Shown here one piece after another: positions 9,033 to 14,100 of a stretch of 14,100 nt of DNA. Origin of the DNA: JBDKGV01 sp039798005 (GTDB lineage: Bacteria; Fibrobacterota; Fibrobacteria; UBA5070); assembly GCA_039798005.1 (NCBI GenBank), contig JBDKGV010000085.1, forward strand, positions 1-14,100, in the 5' to 3' direction. Below the pieces are notes generated by a model. That model made no database searches, was not told where the DNA came from, and saw nothing but the letters and a program-made list of their open reading frames with translations. Made by a program: the position numbers and the translations under genes. Numbering within the stretch: position 1 is the first letter of the stretch; each line of letters begins with the position of its first letter.

Positions 9033-9731
9033 CTACACCGCAAGCAGGGACTTGACGTTCTTGGCCACCATCTCGGATCCTTCCCCGGAGTCGACCACCT
9101 CGCCGCGCGAAAGCACCGCGTAGCGGGAGGCGAGCTCCTGGGCGAAATCGTAGTACTGTTCCACCAGGACGATGGCCATGTCGCCGCGGGCGCGCAGGCT
9201 TTCGATCACCTTGCCGATGTGCTTGATGATGTTGGGCTGGATGCCCTCGGTCGGCTCGTCCAGGAGCAGGAGCTTGGGCTTGCCCACCAGGGCGCGCCCG
9301 ATCGCCAGCTGCTGCTGCTGCCCTCCGGAGAGGTCGCCGCCGCGCCGGCTTCGCATCTGGGCGAGCACGGGGAAGAGGTCGTAGATCTCCGCGGAGATGC
9401 GCTTGGCCTCGCGGGAGGGAAGGGCCGCCATGCCCATGAAGAGATTCTCCTCGACGGTGAGGCGGGCGAAGATCTCGCGCCCTTGGGGCACGTAGCCAAG
9501 CCCGCGCCGCACCCGGTCTTCCGGGGAAAGCGCGGAGATGTCCTCCCCGTTCCACAGGATCTTGCCTTCGGAGAGCTTCTGCAGGCCCATGAGGCAGCGC
9601 AGCAGGGTGGACTTCCCCGTTCCGTTGCGGCCCAGCACGCAGGTGGTCTGCCCGACGGCGGCCGTGAGGCTCAAGGAACGCAGGGTGTGGCTTGAGCCGT
9701 AGTGCTGGTGGATGGATTGGATCTCGAGCAT
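9033..9731 (-). CDS. urtE: Urea ABC transporter ATP-binding protein UrtE
   Basis: UrtE (232 residues) is one of two ATPases driving urea import; it belongs to the LivF-like branch. The Walker A GRNGTGKST (about 34-42), Q-loop GYVPQGREIF, signature LSGGQQQQLAIGRAL, Walker B LLLLDEP followed by TEGIQPNII, and the H-loop region VLVEQYYDFA are all present. The GIQPNII and VEQYYDFA blocks are characteristic of UrtE rather than generic LivF. It starts four bases after the urtD stop and ends with TAG immediately before the ureD ATG. That junction couples the transporter and enzyme halves of the operon. Confidence 0.97.
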   Translation of the reverse strand: MLEIQSIHQHYGSSHTLRSLSLTAAVGQTTCVLGRNGTGKSTLLRCLMGLQKLSEGKILWNGEDISALSPEDRVRRGLGYVPQGREIFARLTVEENLFMGMAALPSREAKRISAEIYDLFPVLAQMRSRRGGDLSGGQQQQLAIGRALVGKPKLLLLDEPTEGIQPNIIKHIGKVIESLRARGDMAIVLVEQYYDFAQELASRYAVLSRGEVVDSGEGSEMVAKNVKSLLAV

Positions 9732-9735
9732 CGCT

Positions 9736-10467
9736 TCACCGCCCCAGGTAGACTTCGATGACGCGCTCGTCCGCCTGGACCTGCGCGAGGGTTCCTTCCG
9801 AGAGCACCGAACCTTCGGCCAGCACCGTGACGTGTCCGCCCAGCCTGCCGATGAAGTCCATGTCGTGCTCCACGACCACCAGCGTGTGCTTGCCCGCAAG
9901 CGACAGGAAGAGCTCGGCGGTCTTCTCGGTCTCGTGGTCGGTCATGCCGGCGACCGGTTCGTCCAACAGGAGCAGGTCCGGCTCCTGCGCGAGGAGCATC
10001 CCGATCTCCAGCCACTGCTTCTGCCCGTGCGCAAGCGAACCCGCCAGGCGCGCCTCGCTCCCGGCGAGCCCCACAGTCGCAAGCAGCTCGCCGATGCGGT
10101 CCTTCTGCTCCCCCGAGAGGCGGGCGAAGAGCGCCGTGAGGATGCCGCGCGGGCCCTTGAGTGCCAGCTCCAGGTTCTCGAAGACCGAGAGCTTCTCGAA
10201 GACGGTGGGCTTCTGGAACTTGCGCCCGATGCCCGCGGTGGCGATCTTGGCCTCGGAAAGCTGGGTGAGGTCGATCTCCTTGAAGATCGCACGTCCCTTG
10301 TCGGGACGGGTCTTTCCGGTGATCACGTCCATCATGGTGGTCTTGCCGGCGCCGTTGGGTCCGATGATGCAGCGCAACTCGCCCTTCTCCACCGAGAGGC
10401 TGAGCTTGTTGAGCGCCTTGAAGCCGTCGAAGGTGACGCTGATCTCGTCGAGCACGAGCTGGCTCAT
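9736..10467 (-). CDS. urtD: Urea ABC transporter ATP-binding protein UrtD
   Basis: UrtD (243 residues) is the LivG-like ATPase of the urea importer and pairs with UrtE. It shows Walker A GPNGAGKTT (about 37-45), the Q-loop region GIGRKFQKPTVFEKLSVFENLELAL, the unusual signature LAHGQKQWLEIGMLL, Walker B LLLLDEPVAGMTDHE and H-loop VVVEHDMDF. The HGQKQWLEIG signature in place of LSGGQ is normal for UrtD and separates it from other branched-chain amino acid-type ATPases. The ATG at 10467 overlaps the urtC stop (ATGA), with GGAGGT five bases upstream. Confidence 0.97.
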   Translation of the reverse strand: MSQLVLDEISVTFDGFKALNKLSLSVEKGELRCIIGPNGAGKTTMMDVITGKTRPDKGRAIFKEIDLTQLSEAKIATAGIGRKFQKPTVFEKLSVFENLELALKGPRGILTALFARLSGEQKDRIGELLATVGLAGSEARLAGSLAHGQKQWLEIGMLLAQEPDLLLLDEPVAGMTDHETEKTAELFLSLAGKHTLVVVEHDMDFIGRLGGHVTVLAEGSVLSEGTLAQVQADERVIEVYLGR

Positions 10468-11573
10468 GCGGCACCTCCGCTTTTGGACAGTTTCCGTCGC
10501 AGGCTTGCGTAGAGACCCAGGATCCCCTGCGGGAGGAACAGGGTGGTGAGGATGAAGAGGGCCCCGAGGAAGTAGAGCCAGATGTCGGGGAACACGGCGG
10601 TGAACCAGCTCTTGGCGCCATTCACAAGGCCCGCCCCCAGCAGCGCGCCGACCAGGCTCCCGCGTCCGCCGACGGCCACCCACACGGCCATCTCGATGGA
10701 GCTTCCCACCGACATCTCGGAGGGATTGATGATGCCCACCTGCGGGACGTAGAGGGCGCCCGCGATCCCGCACAGCACCGCGGAGAAGGTCCAGACCGAG
10801 AGCTTGAACCACAGCGTGTCGTAGCCGCAGAAGAGCAGCCGGGACTCGGCGTCGCGCACCGCGGTGAGGATGCGCCCGTAGCGGCTCCTCAGGATCCAGC
10901 CGCACAGGAGGAGCGAGAGCACCAGGACGAATCCTGTCAAGGCGAACAGGAAGGTGCGCGTGCCGGGCTGGGCCAGCGGCACGCCCAGGATGCGCTTGAA
11001 GTCGGTGAAGCCGTTGTTGCCACCGAAGCCCGTCTCGTTGCGGAAGAAGAGCAGCAGGGCCGCGTAGGTCAGGGCCTGGGTGATGATGGAGAGGTACACG
11101 CCCTTGATGCGTGAGCGGAAGGCGAAGAAGCCGAACACGAAGGCGACGATGCCCGGCACCAGCACGATCTGCAGGAGCGTCACCCAGAAGTGCTCGCTCC
11201 CGGTCCAGAACCAGGGCATCTCCTTCCAGTCCAGGAAGACCATGAAGTCGGGCAGGTCGGACTTGTAGACGCCGTCGCGGCCGATCTCGCGCATCAGATG
11301 CATGCCCATCATGTATCCGCCCAGGGCGAAGTAGAGGCCATGCCCAAGCGACAAGATGCCGGTCACGCCCCACGCCATGTCCAGCGCCAGGGCCGCCAGC
11401 ATGTAGCACATGATCTTGCCCAGCCACGTGAGCGTGTAGTCGGAGGGATGGAGGGCGCTGTCGACCGGCAGCATGCGCAAGAGCGGCACCAGCACCAGCG
11501 TAAGGAGCAGGAGCGCGAACGGGACGGCCCAGCGCCGCGCCGTGCCCTGCAGGGATTCGGGTAGGAAGTTCAT
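10464..11573 (-). CDS. urtC: Urea ABC transporter permease UrtC
   Basis: UrtC (369 residues) is the LivM-type permease that forms the membrane channel with UrtB. Several long hydrophobic segments cover the protein. Family blocks include LTWLGKIMCYMLAALALDMAWGVTGILSLGHGLYFALGGYMMGMHLM, TGFGGNNGFTDFKRILG, the cytoplasmic ATPase-contact loop RSRYGRILTAVRDAESRLLFCGYDT, and SIEMAVWVAVGGRGSLVGALLGAGLVNGAKSWF. The ATG at 11573 has a GAGGAGA ribosome site and lies 13 bases after the urtB stop. The frame stays open further upstream across urtB, but that part is antisense-like and unrelated. The loop of about 50 residues after GYMMGMHLM (containing DLPDFMVFLDWKEMPWFW) is usual for UrtC. Confidence 0.96.
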   Translation of the reverse strand: MNFLPESLQGTARRWAVPFALLLLTLVLVPLLRMLPVDSALHPSDYTLTWLGKIMCYMLAALALDMAWGVTGILSLGHGLYFALGGYMMGMHLMREIGRDGVYKSDLPDFMVFLDWKEMPWFWTGSEHFWVTLLQIVLVPGIVAFVFGFFAFRSRIKGVYLSIITQALTYAALLLFFRNETGFGGNNGFTDFKRILGVPLAQPGTRTFLFALTGFVLVLSLLLCGWILRSRYGRILTAVRDAESRLLFCGYDTLWFKLSVWTFSAVLCGIAGALYVPQVGIINPSEMSVGSSIEMAVWVAVGGRGSLVGALLGAGLVNGAKSWFTAVFPDIWLYFLGALFILTTLFLPQGILGLYASLRRKLSKSGGAA

Positions 11574-11586
11574 GGTATCCGTCTCC

Positions 11587-13200
11587 TCAGTCGGCCTGAC
11601 GGCCCTTTTGTGCGAAGAGCCCGGCTGGCTTCTTCTGGATGAAGAGAATGATGGCGCACAGGAGCGCGATCTTGGCGGGCACGGCCCCGGCCATCGGCTC
11701 GAGGAACTTGAGCACCGAGCCCAGCCCCAGGGCGGCCCACACCGTTCCGGCAAGGCTGCCCACTCCGCCCACCACGACCACCAGGAACGAGTCGATGATG
11801 TAGCCCTGACCCAGGTCCGGGCCGACATTGCCCACCTGGGAAAGCGCGACACCGGCAAGGCCGGCAAGACCCGATCCCAGTCCGAAGGCCAGCATGTCCA
11901 CCCGGGCGGTGCGCACGCCGGTGCAGCGGGCCATGGTGCGGTTCTGGGTGGTGGCGCGGATGAAGAGCCCGAGCCTGGAACGGGTCAGCAGAAGCCAGGT
12001 GGCGACCACGACCGCGACCGCGAACGCGATGATCACCAGGCGGTTGTAGGGCATCACGAGGTTGGCCTGGATCGAGAAGGCCCCGCTCATCCACGAGGGG
12101 TTGGCGACCTCTACGTTCTGCGGACCGAAGAGGCTGCGCACGCCCTGCATCAGGAAGAGGCTGATACCCCAGGTGGCAAGCAGGGTCTCGAGCGGCCGCC
12201 CGTAGAGGAAGCGCAGGATGCCGCGTTCCAGGGCGATGCCGACCAGCGCGGTCACCAAGAACGCCACCGGCAGGGCCGCCAACGGATACCAGTCGATCAG
12301 GCCCGGGAGATGGGAACGAAAGAGTCCCTGCACCACCCAGGTGCAGTAGGCGCCGATCATGATCAGTTCGCCGTGGGCCATGTTGATCACGCCCAGGAGT
12401 CCGTAGGTGATGGCCAGGCCCAGCGCGGCGAGCAGCAGGATGCTGGCAAGCGAGAGCCCGCTGAAGACGGAGCTGCCCACCTGACCGAAGAAGACGCGGT
12501 CGTGGAGCTTCTGGCGTGATCGCTCGAGTTCCACGCGCACCGCGGCGTCGGTCTCGAGCTGGCTTCCGTCCTCGCCAGCGCCCAGGCGGGCGACCACGAG
12601 GTTCATGGCCTCGGCGGGATCCTCGGCGGAGGCAAGGGTCTTCGCGGCATCCAGTCGGGTGGCGACATCGCCGTCGGCCAGGCCCAGGATCGCGACGAGA
12701 GAGGACAGGATCTTGCGCACGCGGGAGTCGGACTCCTTGGCAAGGCAAGCCTTCACGGCGGGCAGGATGGTCGCGTCGGGCGAGCCGTCGCGCAGGTCCT
12801 TGGCGGCCTGCAGACGCGCCTCGGGGTCGGGGTCGCGAAGCGCCTGGGTGGCTCGGGCCGCGTCCAGGGCGGCGCGCAACACGTTGCTCACGACCACCTG
12901 CTCGGTGGTCTCGGTGATCGCACCCAGAGCGGAACCGTCCAGGGGATCGGTGGCGACCGCGCCGTCAGAGGAGGAGAGCAGCGTGTCCCCGCGGGACCAG
13001 AACTCTCCGGCATCGAGCCGGTCGAGGAAGGGGCCGAGGTCGGGATCGGCGGAGGCGGACCACTTCGAGACCAGGGCCGCCCTTTCGTCGGTGGCTCCGG
13101 CCGCGAAGGCGGAGAGGTCGGCACGGGTCAGGGCCATCGCCGCGGGCGCTGCAAGCAGCACGCCCAGGGCCATGAGCCTGCGCCATGGGAATGGGGACAT
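11587..13200 (-). CDS. urtB: Urea ABC transporter permease UrtB, long form with exported N-terminal domain
   Basis: UrtB (537 residues) is the LivH-type permease. A signal peptide (about 1-23, ending AMA) precedes an alpha-helical, HEAT-like region of about 210 residues (DERAALVSKW, DPDPEARLQAAKDLRDGSPD, SDSRVRKILSS). This is the long UrtB form known from many urea transporters. The permease domain begins near residue 240 and contains GLLGVINMAHGELIMIGAY, FLYGRPLETLLATWGISL, RSRLGLFIRATTQNRTMA and VVVVGGVGSLAGTVWAALGLG. The ATG at 13200 is preferred, with GAGG upstream. An in-frame TTG at 13242 would add 14 residues, begins inside the palindrome at 13226-13242 and lacks a signal-like start. 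Confidence 0.95.
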   Translation of the reverse strand: MSPFPWRRLMALGVLLAAPAAMALTRADLSAFAAGATDERAALVSKWSASADPDLGPFLDRLDAGEFWSRGDTLLSSSDGAVATDPLDGSALGAITETTEQVVVSNVLRAALDAARATQALRDPDPEARLQAAKDLRDGSPDATILPAVKACLAKESDSRVRKILSSLVAILGLADGDVATRLDAAKTLASAEDPAEAMNLVVARLGAGEDGSQLETDAAVRVELERSRQKLHDRVFFGQVGSSVFSGLSLASILLLAALGLAITYGLLGVINMAHGELIMIGAYCTWVVQGLFRSHLPGLIDWYPLAALPVAFLVTALVGIALERGILRFLYGRPLETLLATWGISLFLMQGVRSLFGPQNVEVANPSWMSGAFSIQANLVMPYNRLVIIAFAVAVVVATWLLLTRSRLGLFIRATTQNRTMARCTGVRTARVDMLAFGLGSGLAGLAGVALSQVGNVGPDLGQGYIIDSFLVVVVGGVGSLAGTVWAALGLGSVLKFLEPMAGAVPAKIALLCAIILFIQKKPAGLFAQKGRQAD

Positions 13201-13225
13201 CTTCGACACCTCGGGAAGTTCCGGT

Positions 13226-13242
13226 TTGACAAAATCCGTCAA
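13226..13242 (-). promoter_or_regulatory. 17-base palindrome TTGAC-N7-GTCAA upstream of urtB
   Basis: TTGAC (13226-13230) and GTCAA (13238-13242) are exact inverted repeats around seven bases. The site lies 26-42 bases before the urtB ATG, in the only wide gap of the transporter genes. It has the same half-sites and spacing as 5853-5869. It is a candidate operator or an RNA hairpin with GGA in its loop. It does not fit the known NtrC, Crp/FNR or NikR spacing. Function is inferred only. Confidence 0.45.
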
Positions 13243-13272
13243 CCGTCGCGTTGGACGGGAGCGGAAAGGGAA

Positions 13273-13298
13273 GCCTCCGCCCGGAAGCGGGCGGAGGC
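13273..13298 (-). terminator. Perfect 11-bp hairpin between urtA and urtB (attenuator or mRNA-stabilising stem)
   Basis: The arms at 13273-13283 and 13288-13298 pair without mismatch around a 4-base loop (CTTC on the transcribed strand). The stem begins 10 bases past the urtA stop. The bases after it (TTCCCTTTCC) form only a weak pyrimidine tail, not a full U-tract, so complete termination is unlikely. Partial termination or 3'-end protection would raise urtA relative to the downstream genes, as is common for binding-protein genes of ABC importers. Confidence 0.6.
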
Positions 13299-13308
13299 GC
13301 TCAGAGAA

Positions 13309-14100
13309 TCAGTCCTTCTTGCCGGCGTTGCCCGGGATGTACGGGCTCCAAGGCTGGGCACGGATGGGGGCCGGGGTCTTCCAGACCACGTTGAACTGGC
13401 CGTCCGCCTTGACCTCGCCGATCATGACCGGCTTGTGGAGGTGGTGGTTGGTCTTGTCCATCGTGAGGGTGAAGCCCGAGGGAGCCTTGAAGGTGATGCC
13501 CGACATGGCCTTGCGCACGGCTCCGACCTCGACGGTACCGGCCTTCTTGACGGCGGCGGCCCACATGTTGATGCCCACGTAGGTGGCTTCCATCGGGTCG
13601 TTGGTCACGACCGTGGCGGCGTTGGGCACCTTGTTCTTGGCGGCCCACGCCTTGTACTTGGCGATGAAGGCGGCGTTGGTCGGGTTCTTGACGCTCTGGA
13701 AGTAGTTCCATGCGGCCAGGTGGCCCTGGAGCGGCTTGGTGTTCACGCCGCGCAACTCCTCTTCGCCCACCGAGAAGGCGACCACGGGAACCTGGGTGGC
13801 CTTGAGGCCGGCGTTGCCCAGCTCCTTGTAGAAGGGGATGTTCGAGTCGCCGTTGATGGTGGACACGACCGCGGTCTTGCCGCCCTGGGCGAACTTCTTG
13901 ATGCCGGCGACAATGGTCTGGTAGTCGGAGTGGCCGAACGGGGTGTACTCTTCCATGATCGCATCGTCCTTGATGCCCTTGCTCTTCAGGAAGGCGCGCA
14001 GGATCTTGTTGGTGGTGCGCGGGTACACGTAGTCGGTGCCCAGCAGCACGAAGCGCTTGGCGCTGCCGCCGTCCTTGCTCATCAGGTATTCCACCGCCGG
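13309..14100 (-). CDS. urtA: Urea ABC transporter substrate-binding protein UrtA, 3' part
   Basis: The frame is open to the right edge, so only the C-terminal part of about 263 residues is visible; the signal peptide and promoter lie outside. The GTG at 14094 is an internal valine codon, because the match to UrtA runs on upstream of it. UrtA is the periplasmic binding protein of the high-affinity urea importer (type I fold, amide-binding subfamily of the branched-chain amino acid group). Family blocks include KRFVLLGTDYVYPRTTN, EEYTPFGHSDYQTIVAGIKKF, VVSTINGDSNIPFYKELG, VAFSVGEEELRG, HLAAWNYFQS and TNHHLHKPVMIGEV. These are diagnostic of UrtA rather than LivJ or AmiC. It is the first gene of the cluster and is followed by a strong hairpin. 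Confidence 0.96.
   Translation of the reverse strand, partial: PAVEYLMSKDGGSAKRFVLLGTDYVYPRTTNKILRAFLKSKGIKDDAIMEEYTPFGHSDYQTIVAGIKKFAQGGKTAVVSTINGDSNIPFYKELGNAGLKATQVPVVAFSVGEEELRGVNTKPLQGHLAAWNYFQSVKNPTNAAFIAKYKAWAAKNKVPNAATVVTNDPMEATYVGINMWAAAVKKAGTVEVGAVRKAMSGITFKAPSGFTLTMDKTNHHLHKPVMIGEVKADGQFNVVWKTPAPIRAQPWSPYIPGNAGKKD

Noticed and set aside
8232..9695. A plus-strand open frame of 487 codons opposite ureD and urtE
   Set aside because: It is a shadow of two well-identified genes, with the composition of an antisense frame.
13201..13242. TTG start giving urtB 14 extra N-terminal residues
   Set aside because: The extension precedes a good signal peptide and has no ribosome site, and its start lies in the palindrome. 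The ATG at 13200 fits better.

Overview
The window is a GC-rich bacterial chromosome segment dominated by one long, minus-strand urea gene cluster. Reading in the direction of transcription (from the right edge leftwards), it holds the ABC-type urea importer urtA(partial)-urtB-urtC-urtD-urtE, then the urease genes ureD-ureA-ureB-ureC-ureE-ureF-ureG, and finally a ureJ/hupE-type nickel permease. Junctions are very tight (ATGA or TGATG overlaps, TAG directly followed by ATG, gaps of a few bases), so most of the 10.6 kb from urtA to ureJ looks like one transcription unit. Its promoter lies beyond the right edge, upstream of urtA. It ends at an intrinsic terminator at 3406-3439. Together the genes import urea, hydrolyse it to ammonia and carbamate with a nickel enzyme, supply the four accessory proteins that load nickel (UreD, UreF, UreG, UreE), and probably bring in the nickel itself (UreJ). 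The layout fits nitrogen scavenging from low external urea.

Left of the cluster is a separate minus-strand gene (941-3280) for a large secreted protein. It has a signal peptide, a VIT domain, a degenerate von Willebrand A-like region and a C-terminal beta-sandwich tail resembling type IX secretion or FlgD-like tails. It ends at its own minus-strand terminator (866-900). Facing it from the left edge is the 3' part of an AT-rich plus-strand gene (2-604) for an exported, lipocalin-like protein of unknown function, closed by a textbook terminator (621-649).

The organism is uncertain. The VIT protein with its C-terminal tail suggests a Fibrobacterota or other FCB-group bacterium with high GC. The urease/urt block itself resembles the arrangement common in Proteobacteria. 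This is inference from protein style only; no rRNA or other phylogenetic marker is present.

I see no CRISPR array, mobile element or tRNA, and no wholly novel system. The most interesting unexplained signals are: two 17-base palindromes of the form TTGAC-N7-GTCAA immediately upstream of urtB and ureE, with weaker relatives inside the operon; a perfect 11-bp hairpin between urtA and urtB; and the degenerate metal-site motif of the VIT protein.
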